Position numbers and translations under genes: made by a program. 64,000 bases of DNA from assembly GCA_022764505.1 (NCBI GenBank), contig JALEQJ010000053.1, positions 23,353 to 87,352 of the forward strand, given 5' to 3'. The DNA comes from Phocaeicola sp. (GTDB lineage Bacteria > Bacteroidota > Bacteroidia > Bacteroidales > Bacteroidaceae). Shown piece after piece: positions 16,265 through 24,955 of the stretch (within the stretch, counting starts at the first letter, position 1; every line of letters begins with the position of its first letter). A model generated the notes under the pieces. It did not search any database, was not told where the DNA came from, and was given only the letters and a program-made list of their open reading frames with translations.

Positions 16265-18093
16265 CTTCTGAAAAGATGTTTGAACTCATCTGCATACAGG
16301 CGAGACAAGCCTTTTCTATTGTCTATAGCCTCTCCTACTACTAATAGTGTAGTGAGTGTAAGTTTATTTTCTTTTACCGTCTTTGCCATATCCTGTAAGG
16401 TACAGCGATAGATTTTCTCATCTTTCCACGTAAGTTTATAGCACACAGCTACGGGTGTTTCCGGAGGATAAGCCTGTAGTAATTCTGCTTGCACTTTCTC
16501 TACGATACCTGCACTCAAATAGATGCACATCGTACTTTGAGATTGCGCCAATTTATGTAATTGCTCTCTCTCCGGCATTGGAGTACGTCCCTCTCCACGT
16601 GTAAGAATGATGGTTTGTACTTTCTCCGGAATGGTAAACTGAGAGTTCAATGCGGCAGCAGCAGCTTGGAAAGAAGAGATGCCCGGCGTAATATGATAAC
16701 TCATATCGTATTGGTCAAAATAAGCCATCTGCTCTTGTATAGCTCCGTAGATGCAAGGATCTCCCGTATGCAGACGTACAACCAACAAGCCTCTATCGTA
16801 AAATTCTTTCATTATAGCAAACTGCTCTTCCAAATTCATATCAGCCGAACTTCTTACTACCGCACCCTCTTTGGCATAATAAGTAAGATCTATAGGAACC
16901 AGACTACCTGCATAAAGAATCAAGTCTGCTTGTTGTAAGAAACGCTTTCCACGTACGGAAACCAGTTCAGGATCTCCGGGACCGGCACCCACTATTTCTA
17001 TATGCCCTTGTCTGATCACTTCTCTACTCAATGCTACAGAATAAGTAAAATCTCCTCCTTCTTGCAACTTTCCTTTTTGTTTTTCTACGAGTAGTTTCCC
17101 TCTATGGCTACTCAACAAAGCACCGGCTTCCGAAACGCTGGGTGTTCCAACTGCTTGTAAAGGATTATCGGAAGGATTGGGTACATCTATCCCCTCTAAT
17201 TCCTGCGCGGTATAAATGGTTATTTGAGGAACATCAAACTGTTTTTGCAGAGCAGATAAAAGAGGCTCTTCTTTCTTTTGTTCTACAGTAGCTATAGTAT
17301 AGATAGAGTGAGGAGATAACAAATGTTGCTCTACCAATTGTTGCTGAATAGCTGTAGGTATTCCTTCTGTAGGACACATACGCCTGCAACCTACCCCCAA
17401 GTGTAAAACTTTAGGGCGGAAATAGAGAGTTAGCATCGTTGTAGGATAAATGTGAGGAGTTACAGCTATCAGTACCACATACTTTGTTTCGGGGATTTCA
17501 TCTTTATGATAATAGATGTCTATATGAGCAGGCTTGGTGCGTTCCAAAAAAGCCGTTCCTTGATCTTTTATATCCAAAAGTAATGCAATAGGCTTCTTCT
17601 GTACAAAAGCAAAGATCACTTGATTCATAGTATTATGGTCTGCTTCCGGATACCAACCATAAGTTCCTCCCAAAGTATCCAACGCCCATAACCCTTCATT
17701 GTCGCTCTGTGTGGTAATTACTGGGATTCCTCCCAAAGTATGCGCTATTCTATTTGCCCATTCATTGGCTCCTCCTATATGCCCGGACAATACGGGTATC
17801 ACAAACTGACCTGTACTATCTATACAAAGCACTGCAGGGTCGTGATATTTATGCTGTACATAAGGAGCGATGAGCCTTACACAAATGCCCAATGCACCCA
17901 GTACTATGATTTGCGAATGTTGCTCAAAAACTTGAGCCATTACCTCTCCAAAAGATTTTACGAGTATTGTATTAGAAAACTCTACGTCTTCCTTGGCGTA
18001 AATTGTAATATGTGGATATTCTCTTCGTAAAGTCTCTACCATCGTGAGATTTTGAGCGGAGACCAATAAAAGAGCTATATTTTCTTCTTTCAT
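16261..18093 (-). CDS. cbiGF: CbiG-CbiF fusion: cobalt-precorrin-5A hydrolase / cobalt-precorrin-4 C11-methyltransferase
   Basis: A bifunctional 610-residue enzyme. CbiG fills residues 1-~345: the N-terminal domain with VLSGHIGGAN (101-110) and the C-terminal domain with HLGVGCRRMCPTEG (231-244), including the conserved GCRR. CbiF/CobM begins at about 364 with the SAM-binding GAGPGDPELVSVRG and continues with LHTGDPCIYGAIQEQ and ITPGISSFQAAAA. These two act in succession (C11 methylation, then ring opening of the lactone), so the fusion joins adjacent steps. It overlaps the CbiE-CbiT gene by four bases. Confidence 0.93.
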   Translation of the reverse strand: MKEENIALLLVSAQNLTMVETLRREYPHITIYAKEDVEFSNTILVKSFGEVMAQVFEQHSQIIVLGALGICVRLIAPYVQHKYHDPAVLCIDSTGQFVIPVLSGHIGGANEWANRIAHTLGGIPVITTQSDNEGLWALDTLGGTYGWYPEADHNTMNQVIFAFVQKKPIALLLDIKDQGTAFLERTKPAHIDIYYHKDEIPETKYVVLIAVTPHIYPTTMLTLYFRPKVLHLGVGCRRMCPTEGIPTAIQQQLVEQHLLSPHSIYTIATVEQKKEEPLLSALQKQFDVPQITIYTAQELEGIDVPNPSDNPLQAVGTPSVSEAGALLSSHRGKLLVEKQKGKLQEGGDFTYSVALSREVIRQGHIEIVGAGPGDPELVSVRGKRFLQQADLILYAGSLVPIDLTYYAKEGAVVRSSADMNLEEQFAIMKEFYDRGLLVVRLHTGDPCIYGAIQEQMAYFDQYDMSYHITPGISSFQAAAAALNSQFTIPEKVQTIILTRGEGRTPMPEREQLHKLAQSQSTMCIYLSAGIVEKVQAELLQAYPPETPVAVCYKLTWKDEKIYRCTLQDMAKTVKENKLTLTTLLVVGEAIDNRKGLSRLYADEFKHLFRR

Positions 18094-19277
18094 TGCGCTT
18101 TAAGTATTTCTATTTTATTAAATGAATCAATAGTGATTTGTACAGAAGATTGTATCTCTTTTCCTATATGCCGTATACTCTCGCGAAATTCGTTCAAGCT
18201 ATTTTCTGATACTGAGTTGAAAACGATAATTCCACCGGGCTGAAGATATTGATTGATTTTTTCCAAAATCTCATAGAGTTTATTGCCATGCCCTCCTATA
18301 AAGACAGCATCTGGGCGTGGTAAGTTTTCCACATCTGCCAAGAGGAAATCTCCTATATAATGCTGAATGCCTACTGCTCCGAATTTCTCTGCGTTGCGTT
18401 TCATAAGTTCATCTCCCTCCTCTCTTATCTCAAAAGAATGTATATCCAAATGAGGGAAATGTAATTTTGCTTCTATAGAAACAGAACCGGTACAAAAACC
18501 TACGTCCCAAAATACCTTTCGCTCAGTTAAATCCAAGACATTGAGCGTAAGAAGGCGAATGGGCATCTTCGTGATCATTTTTGCTCTGCCATTCAGCAGA
18601 TAAAACTCGTTATCGGGAATACCAAAATATCTTTTACGAGCATAGGTTCTCTGCAATATCAAGCAATTAGGGTGCCTTAAATCTGTTAATTGAGTAGCTT
18701 CTTCCAAGGAGAGTTTACTTATTCTTTCTTCTGTTTCATTGCCTAAGCACTCTCCTACATACATCACATAGTTATCATAGCCATAACGAAGCATTCTCTC
18801 TGCTATAGTAACGGGTGTGTGTTTCTTATCCGTTAGTACACCTATCAGCTGTTCTCCATCTATCAGAGCCTTATCAAATAAGTTCCAAGGTCTTCCCGTA
18901 AGAGAAACCATATGCATCTCGTGATAAGGCATAGTAAGTTGGTGTGCCAAGCTCTGTAACGAGTTAAAATAGGGATATACCTTGATTTCCGATTGAGGAA
19001 ACTCTCTCTGCAAAGTTGTAGCAAAACCAAAGAAAAGCGGATCTCCAGAAGCAAATACCACTACTTGCTTATGTGCTTTGTAAGCCTCAAGAGATGATTG
19101 TAATGGAACTACAATATCTATCCATTGGAAGCCTTCCGGCAAGAGAGAAGACACTATTTCAAAATGCCTCCTACCACCGGAAAATACCTTCCCTTGCTGA
19201 ATGAGTGTTTTCACGTAAGGAGAAAAAAACTGCTCTCTACAATCACTCAAACCTATCACTATGAACGTAGTATTCAT
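18090..19277 (-). CDS. cbiET: CbiE-CbiT fusion: cobalt-precorrin-7 C5- / cobalt-precorrin-6B C15-methyltransferase (decarboxylating)
   Basis: A CobL-type 395-residue enzyme. Residues 1-~205 are CbiE, a class III SAM methyltransferase with FASGDPLFFG at 75-84. From about 235 it is CbiT, a class I methyltransferase with the SAM loop DVGFCTGSVSIEA at 258-270 (usually D-x-G-x-G-T-G; here FCTG replaces GAGTG). It adds methyl groups at C5 and C15 and removes the acetate carboxyl at C12. The start lies 15 bases after the CobJ-CbiC stop; the end overlaps the next gene by four. Confidence 0.92.
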   Translation of the reverse strand: MNTTFIVIGLSDCREQFFSPYVKTLIQQGKVFSGGRRHFEIVSSLLPEGFQWIDIVVPLQSSLEAYKAHKQVVVFASGDPLFFGFATTLQREFPQSEIKVYPYFNSLQSLAHQLTMPYHEMHMVSLTGRPWNLFDKALIDGEQLIGVLTDKKHTPVTIAERMLRYGYDNYVMYVGECLGNETEERISKLSLEEATQLTDLRHPNCLILQRTYARKRYFGIPDNEFYLLNGRAKMITKMPIRLLTLNVLDLTERKVFWDVGFCTGSVSIEAKLHFPHLDIHSFEIREEGDELMKRNAEKFGAVGIQHYIGDFLLADVENLPRPDAVFIGGHGNKLYEILEKINQYLQPGGIIVFNSVSENSLNEFRESIRHIGKEIQSSVQITIDSFNKIEILKAQ

Positions 19278-19292
19278 CTATATCATCTACAA

Positions 19293-20702
19293 TTAGACAT
19301 CATTCCCCGGACGTAGCTGTGCTGCATCATCAAAACAAAGTACAGAGTTGGTCAGTGTAGCCGCTAAATTGCTACCTCCTTTTCTTCCCTCTACAATGAT
19401 TTTAGGTATCTGTGTGAAAGGTTTCACCATATGCTTAGATTCGCAGACATTGACGAAACCTACCGGTGCAGCAATGATGCCTGCAGGCTGAATTTTCTTT
19501 TTACGGATCAATTCGCAAAGTTCTATCAAGGCTGTAGGTGCATTACCAAAAACATACAAGGCTTCCGGGTGCTCTTCTACAGCAACACGCACCCCTGCTT
19601 GTGAACGTGTAATACCCTTTTCTTTCGCCAAGGATATAGTTCTTTCATCATGGAGATAACATTTTACCTCTATCCCCATACGTTGCAAAGCACCTTTACG
19701 AATACCCGATGCAGCCATAGTTACATCTGTAACAATCGTACGTACTCCCCCTACTGTGAGCTTTTCATACATTTGCTGTAGTGCATGGTCATCTATATAG
19801 AGAATATCTTCCATTTGGAAATCTGCCGTAGTATGAATAGCATGAAGCAACGCCCATTTCTTATCTATGCTGATATTAGGATTCTTCAGCTCGCCTGCTA
19901 TAGTACGGAAGCTCTCCATCATAATCTCTTGACCGATGCCTACCCCTTCTTCTTTCTCTACATTACGATAGTAACCACGTGGGGTAATCAACTTATCTTC
20001 GTAAAGATAAGATTGAGAATTTCCTATGATAACTATAGTAAACATATCTATCTCCTCAGGGTCAAATGCACCCAAGGTAGTAGTAACAATCTCCTGCTCT
20101 GCTCTTCCTGCCTGTCTTACATAGCCTACAGGAGTATCCGGGCTACGATGTTCCAAGAACAATTCTTTTAATCTATACAACTGCCAGTACCTGCCTTCGC
20201 TTTTAGGGTTATATATAGCTGTGATAAAATCAGCTTGTGCAGCAGCTATCACACGCGTTTCTATCAGCCTCCAAGGCGTCATAAGATCTGATAAAGAAAT
20301 GACACAAAAGTCGTGTCCGATAGGAGCACCCAACAAAGCTGCAGCTTTTAAGAAAGCACTGATACCCGGCAAAGCCACGATTTCAATATCGCTATTTCTT
20401 TGCTTCTTCATCTCAAAAATAAGAGGGGTCATACCATAGATACCAGCATCTCCGGAGCTGATTACAGCAACACAATGTCCTTCCTCTGCAAACTGGAAGG
20501 CTTGTTCTGCACGAGCCACTTCTCTCTTCATTCCTGTATCTATACACTTCGTACCCGGACGCAGGTATTGTTCTATAAATTGGAAATAGTACTTATATCC
20601 TACTACTATATCGCTTTGTTGCACTGCATTGATCACAGCAGGAGTTATGTCTTCTGGAGAACCAGGACCAAACCCTACTACGAAAATTTTTCCTTTTGCC
20701 AT
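19293..20702 (-). CDS. cbiHC: CobJ/CbiH-CbiC fusion: precorrin-3B C17-methyltransferase / cobalt-precorrin-8 methylmutase
   Basis: A bifunctional 469-residue enzyme. Residues 1-~245 are CbiH/CobJ (VVGFGPGSPEDIT, VISSGDAGIYGM, ALPGISAFLKAAALLGAPIGHDF, AIYNPKS), which methylates C17 with ring contraction. From about 258 it is CbiC/CobH: the active-site histidine lies in LHAIHTTADF (286-295), and DVTMAASGIRK and GFVNVCESK are family blocks. It makes hydrogenobyrinate or its cobalt form. The two enzymes act at opposite ends of the ring-methylation series. Start is six bases after the cbiK stop. Confidence 0.93.
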   Translation of the reverse strand: MAKGKIFVVGFGPGSPEDITPAVINAVQQSDIVVGYKYYFQFIEQYLRPGTKCIDTGMKREVARAEQAFQFAEEGHCVAVISSGDAGIYGMTPLIFEMKKQRNSDIEIVALPGISAFLKAAALLGAPIGHDFCVISLSDLMTPWRLIETRVIAAAQADFITAIYNPKSEGRYWQLYRLKELFLEHRSPDTPVGYVRQAGRAEQEIVTTTLGAFDPEEIDMFTIVIIGNSQSYLYEDKLITPRGYYRNVEKEEGVGIGQEIMMESFRTIAGELKNPNISIDKKWALLHAIHTTADFQMEDILYIDDHALQQMYEKLTVGGVRTIVTDVTMAASGIRKGALQRMGIEVKCYLHDERTISLAKEKGITRSQAGVRVAVEEHPEALYVFGNAPTALIELCELIRKKKIQPAGIIAAPVGFVNVCESKHMVKPFTQIPKIIVEGRKGGSNLAATLTNSVLCFDDAAQLRPGNDV

Positions 20703-20708
20703 ATCTAT

Positions 20709-21626
20709 TTAGTCGTTTTCTTGGGCATAATCTGCCTTCTTTTCCATTATTTCATAAAGTTTATATGCTTGTGCAAATTTTATATGCTCAACATATACAT
20801 CTAATATACCACTATATTCTCCCAAACTTTTCAAGAGAACCTCTGTTTTATATCCTGCATTCTCGTACAGTTCTTTCCATTCACCTTGAATATCATTCTT
20901 GGCGTGCTCTCCTGCCACGAACATCAAAGGAATAAGCAAGACCTTATTGTCTTTTGCCGCCTTTACACGTTTCAGTGTTTCTTGGAAAGTAGGATAACCT
21001 TCTATCGTGCCGACGTGAAAATTATGAAGACCTACTTCTTTGAAGGCATAGTCCATCATAGCATAAGCCGCATTTGCGCTTGTATAGGTGCCATGTCCTA
21101 TAGCTACTACTTGTCCAGAATAAGGAATCTCTTGTTTCAGCACTTCGGCCACTTTCAAATAGTCCTCCGGTGCATATAACAAACAATGCCCCAATCTAAT
21201 ATCTGTAAAATGGTCTTGTACTTCGGCTATTTCTTTTCGGATAGCTTCCATCTCTATGCCGTCTATAATATTGCTCGTTTGCACCATTACATACTTATAG
21301 CCTTGTCGTATCAATGCTTGAAAAACCTCTGTGGGTGTCTGCTTCATCACCCCCTTTTTCTTCAATTTCTTTATGACAAGACGTGAACTATACGCTTCGT
21401 AAAAATCCCACTCCGGAAACGCTTCTCTTACACGTTCATTCAGAGTTTCTATCGTTTTCTCACGAGTATCGGTGTGTGTGGTACCGAAATGAATCATAAC
21501 CATAGCCACCTTATCCTGCGCTTGCTTATCTTTTGCAAAGAGAGACGGAACATACTGCTCTTTCTCTGCATACATAGGAAGAGAAAAAAGACACAATGTA
21601 AATAGTAAAGATAGATACTTATTCAT
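20709..21626 (-). CDS. cbiK: sirohydrochlorin cobaltochelatase CbiK with signal peptide
   Basis: Inserts cobalt into sirohydrochlorin at the start of the anaerobic route. The 305 residues begin with a clear signal sequence (MNKYLSLLFTLCLFSLPMYA, cleavage about A20), so the protein is predicted to be exported to the periplasm, unlike the other cob enzymes. Family features are MIHFGTTHTDTRE near 45, H178 in AIGHGTYTSANAAY, E209 in GTIEGYPTF and H241 in FVAGEHAKND, corresponding to the metal-binding His/Glu/His. It lies directly between the TonB receptor and the methyltransferases. A periplasmic metal or tetrapyrrole-binding role, known for CbiK-P of Desulfovibrio, is the alternative. Confidence 0.87.
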   Translation of the reverse strand: MNKYLSLLFTLCLFSLPMYAEKEQYVPSLFAKDKQAQDKVAMVMIHFGTTHTDTREKTIETLNERVREAFPEWDFYEAYSSRLVIKKLKKKGVMKQTPTEVFQALIRQGYKYVMVQTSNIIDGIEMEAIRKEIAEVQDHFTDIRLGHCLLYAPEDYLKVAEVLKQEIPYSGQVVAIGHGTYTSANAAYAMMDYAFKEVGLHNFHVGTIEGYPTFQETLKRVKAAKDNKVLLIPLMFVAGEHAKNDIQGEWKELYENAGYKTEVLLKSLGEYSGILDVYVEHIKFAQAYKLYEIMEKKADYAQEND

Positions 21627-21629
21627 CTG

Positions 21630-23870
21630 TTATTTCTTAAATTTAATCACCACATTAGCAAAGAAAGCACGTCCATGCGTGATAGTTGCATAGTTGTAAT
21701 TGAAAGGACGATTATCTTTGTAATTAAAGATATTTTCTATTCCAAATCCCGGTTCTATGGTAAAATTTCTACAAGAGAAGGTATGTCTGCTACTGATGTC
21801 CCATACAGAGAAAGCAGGAGCTTCATCATAACGTACAGAATAGCGTTTGCCCTGCATACGCCCATTCAGATTGATGGAAAGTCGGTAATTCTTCCAAGTA
21901 TGAGAATAATTGGCAAAGAATGTACCCACGTGTTTTACAGTCTTATCCAATGGTGTATTCTTATCTTTATCTTTCCCATCTACGAAAGCATAAGAAGCTC
22001 CAAAATTCACATCTTTACAAGGATAAAATGTCGCAGAAAGATTAAATCCTTTGATTACCGATCTTGCTACATTATCATATTGCTGTATATCTTTATACTT
22101 GCTCGCATCTATAGGCAGGGTAGCTATCTCCTCTGTAGTCAATCTACGATAATCTATGAGATCTTTTAAGTAATTGATATAGGCATTAGCACTGATGCTG
22201 ACCCATTTTGCATTGTATTCTCCATTCAGTGCGTAATAATTACTTTTCTCTGCTTTCAAATTAGGGTTTTCTAAAACCAATCTACCATTATTATCTGCTG
22301 TAGAATACATTTTAACGAGTTCTGGTGTACGATAGCCACCAGCATAGGATGCACGAAAATTAAAGTTACCTACCTTATACATCAAGGATAGATTTCCCGT
22401 AAAATGACTCTTGAAATTCTCATGATAGATATATCGTACTCCTGCTACGCCTGTCCAATGCTTATTCCATTTATACTCGTTTTGGGCAAAAACAGAAAGA
22501 TTATATATACCTTTTTTTCTATAATCACCCGATGAAGTTTTAATGGTGTACAGTTTATTGAATTCATATTCTGTACCTACGGAAAGTCTGCTCCGATTAT
22601 TGAGCTCAAATATCCCTTTTACTGTAGCATTGTAATATCTAGTACGTTTAGACAGACTGGTGCTACCTTTTTCATTCTTGGGAAGCCCTGTTTTTGAATC
22701 TATATTGTTCCCCATATACACATATTGGGATCTATAGTTGTCCGAATACATATCTGCCTCTATGTAGGAACGCTTATCTATCATATACTTCATTCCGGCA
22801 CCATAAAAGAAACTTTGGTGATCCAAATCATACGTATAAACAAGGTTTCTCTTGATGCTTCCCTTCTTATCTCTCACTTCTTCATAAGCATCTTGAGGAC
22901 GTTCTGTAGTATGATGGTAGAAACCTCCACGAGCATAAACAGAAAGTTTGTCTGTAAAGTGATAGGTAAGTTGCTGGTCTATATTATCACTATAGAAAGG
23001 CATCACCGGCATACGGGCAGTAAACAAGGAGTCTGTGGTAATATCGCTTAGTCTCCACCCATTTCCTGTCATATGCTGATAATTTGTGGTAGAAGAGAGT
23101 TTACCTACATTGGCATCTACATTGATAGACTGGCTAAAGCGTCCCTTGCTACTTACACGAGTATTACTACTCGCTTGAATGGTATTTTTAGGATCATCTG
23201 TGATGATATTTATCACTCCCCCTACAGCATCTGTTCCATACAAAGAAGAAGCTGCACCATTCAGCACCTCTATACGTTTTACATTATCTAAGTTGATACG
23301 CTGATAAGTATCTTCTCCTGTCAGCCTTTTTCCATTTACCAGAATAAGCACATAGTCTTGCCCTACTCCATTCATGGTCATAGAGGTACTGATTCCTGTA
23401 GTAGAAAAAGAGAAAGAAGGATTCAGTCTGGTTAGTGCATCTTCTATCGTAGTGATATTGGCAGCTTTCAGATCCTTGACCGCTATTACAGAAATGGGGA
23501 CAGGACTATCTACCATTTTTCTATGAGTACCTGTACCTGTTACTACTACTTGAGATAAATTATTGTGCGCTTCTTTCATAGCTATCACCAAATCTTTAGA
23601 GTAAGAAGATACAGCATAATGAACAGACTCATAACTCACATGAGTGATACGCAACGTGTGTTTATTTCCACTAAGATTCTTAATGATAAAGATTCCATCA
23701 TTTCCCGTAATGGTTCCGTTAAGACTTTCGTTGATACGAATCGTAGCACCTACGATAGGTTCTTTCGTTTGTGCGTCAATAAGTTTTCCTTGGATAATAC
23801 CATTCTGTGCTACAGCAGTACTCACCATCATACAGCCTATTACAGCTGTAGCCATCTGTTTTTTCTTCAT
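21630..23870 (-). CDS. TonB-dependent receptor under cobalamin riboswitch control (BtuB-like)
   Basis: An outer-membrane active transporter of 746 residues. A signal peptide (1-21, ending STAVAQ) is followed by a carboxypeptidase-regulatory-like beta-sandwich (about 25-105, IIQGKLIDAQTKEPIVGATI), a TonB-box-like SQVVVTGTGT, a plug domain (about 118-230, with IEVLNGAASSLYGTDAVGGVINI) and a C-terminal beta-barrel ending in FANVVIKFKK. It is the first gene behind the cobalamin riboswitch, and only three bases separate it from cbiK. Its substrate is probably a corrinoid, or cobalt or a tetrapyrrole feeding CbiK. Confidence 0.9.
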   Translation of the reverse strand: MKKKQMATAVIGCMMVSTAVAQNGIIQGKLIDAQTKEPIVGATIRINESLNGTITGNDGIFIIKNLSGNKHTLRITHVSYESVHYAVSSYSKDLVIAMKEAHNNLSQVVVTGTGTHRKMVDSPVPISVIAVKDLKAANITTIEDALTRLNPSFSFSTTGISTSMTMNGVGQDYVLILVNGKRLTGEDTYQRINLDNVKRIEVLNGAASSLYGTDAVGGVINIITDDPKNTIQASSNTRVSSKGRFSQSINVDANVGKLSSTTNYQHMTGNGWRLSDITTDSLFTARMPVMPFYSDNIDQQLTYHFTDKLSVYARGGFYHHTTERPQDAYEEVRDKKGSIKRNLVYTYDLDHQSFFYGAGMKYMIDKRSYIEADMYSDNYRSQYVYMGNNIDSKTGLPKNEKGSTSLSKRTRYYNATVKGIFELNNRSRLSVGTEYEFNKLYTIKTSSGDYRKKGIYNLSVFAQNEYKWNKHWTGVAGVRYIYHENFKSHFTGNLSLMYKVGNFNFRASYAGGYRTPELVKMYSTADNNGRLVLENPNLKAEKSNYYALNGEYNAKWVSISANAYINYLKDLIDYRRLTTEEIATLPIDASKYKDIQQYDNVARSVIKGFNLSATFYPCKDVNFGASYAFVDGKDKDKNTPLDKTVKHVGTFFANYSHTWKNYRLSINLNGRMQGKRYSVRYDEAPAFSVWDISSRHTFSCRNFTIEPGFGIENIFNYKDNRPFNYNYATITHGRAFFANVVIKFKK

Positions 23871-23884
23871 GTAAATTTACAAAT

Positions 23885-24090
23885 TAGGCTTTCTGACCCC
23901 GGAAAGCATTACACATCTGCCTCGGCAGGTTTCCTGACTTTGCTCATTAAAGAACAACCTTCCCATCTTGCAAACAGTGGCATTCAGTTCTTACGATACA
24001 AGCATTACAGTAGCGGGCACTGTTCCGAACTTTCATCGGATTCCCTTTTATGCAAATAAGAATAGTCTATTTACATCACCGAAAACTTTG
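23885..24090 (-). promoter_or_regulatory. cobalamin (AdoCbl) riboswitch
   Basis: On the minus strand all hallmark blocks occur in order: AAAAGGGAA, TCGGAACAGTGCCCGCTACT, GCCACTG, GGGAAGG and GTCAGGAAACCTGCC (B12 box), then a downstream hairpin GCTTTCCGGGGTCAGAAAGC (23888-23907) whose loop can make the kissing pair. It ends about 15-20 bases before the receptor ATG, so control of translation start is likely. High cobalamin should shut off the entire 9.4-kb operon. Confidence 0.95.
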
Positions 24091-24091
24091 A

Positions 24092-24099
24092 CAAAGGTA
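24092..24099 (-). promoter_or_regulatory. -7 promoter element of the cobalamin operon
   Basis: TACCTTTG on the minus strand, immediately before the riboswitch 5' end; transcription would start near 24085. Confidence 0.65.
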
Positions 24100-24136
24100 A
24101 CATTATCTATCAAAAAAGGGAGTGTTTCTCCCCTTA

Positions 24137-24871
24137 TTACTTCACTATTTGATAGACTTGCGACCACTCTTTCTCCAAGCTTTCCATACTGGGTAATAGT
24201 ATATTCGCTCCTTCTTTCATTAAGACTTCATCGGCAATAGGTCCGGTGTTTACAGCTATGGTAAAGATACCTGCATCTACAGCAGAACGAACACCCAATG
24301 GTGCATTTTCTACTACCATCGCCTCATATGGTTTCAAATCCAATTTACTCAAACCCATAAGATAAGGCTCCGGATCAGGTTTTCCATGTTTTACATCGTA
24401 AGCTGTTACCATCAATTCTTGCCTGAATATATTCGGGAAATAATGGTTCAATTTTTCCAGTAGAGAGTGTTGTCCCGATCCTGTAACCAAGATGATTGAG
24501 ATACCCGCTTCTTTTACTTGTTGCAGAAGTTCCAAAGCTCCTTTCATAGGTTCCGCTTCCGGAAGCGCATTAAACAGTCGGCTCTTGGTTTCATAAATGG
24601 CTTGTATTTCTTCTTCTGTAGCTGCGTATCCTCTCTCTCTATGGCTCACTATCTGTATAGTACCGGACGCTGTTCTTCCCTCATGAAGATAAGCCTCTTC
24701 CCTGTTCAGTGTCATACCATGTATCTTCATAGCTTCCGACCAAGCCAAAGAGTGATTTTTCATAGAGTCAAAAAGCACTCCGTCCATATCAAAAAGCATT
24801 GCTTTCAGCTGCATTCCGGTATATGTATGACGAGCTATATAAGCAGAAATACTCTCTTTCCAATTATACAT
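24137..24871 (-). CDS. HAD-family hydrolase (beta-phosphoglucomutase-like)
   Basis: A 244-residue haloacid-dehalogenase phosphatase or mutase, subfamily IA with a four-helix cap. Motif I is LFDMDGVLFDS (nucleophile and general acid Asp), motif II is VTGSGQ, motif III a lysine in HGKPDPEPYL, motif IV VVENAPLGVRSAVDAG. The substrate is a phosphorylated small molecule that cannot be named. The open frame extends to 24940 but that part forms a hairpin after pgi; ATG 24871 (MYNWKESISAYIARH) gives the length usual in Bacteroidales homologues. Confidence 0.83.
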   Translation of the reverse strand: MYNWKESISAYIARHTYTGMQLKAMLFDMDGVLFDSMKNHSLAWSEAMKIHGMTLNREEAYLHEGRTASGTIQIVSHRERGYAATEEEIQAIYETKSRLFNALPEAEPMKGALELLQQVKEAGISIILVTGSGQHSLLEKLNHYFPNIFRQELMVTAYDVKHGKPDPEPYLMGLSKLDLKPYEAMVVENAPLGVRSAVDAGIFTIAVNTGPIADEVLMKEGANILLPSMESLEKEWSQVYQIVK

Positions 24872-24889
24872 AGGATTTGTATTAAAAGC

Positions 24890-24936
24890 ATTTTGAGTTT
24901 TTAAGCTCCTTATGCGGAATCCTAAAAACTCAAAAT
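24890..24936 (-). terminator. 14-bp perfect inverted repeat after pgi
   Basis: ATTTTGAGTTTTTA (24890-24903) and TAAAAACTCAAAAT (24923-24936), with the minus strand continuing GCTTTTAATAC. It probably terminates or processes the lysS-gpsA-pgi transcript before the HAD gene. Confidence 0.6.
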
Positions 24937-24955
24937 ACATATTTGCTTTATTCTA

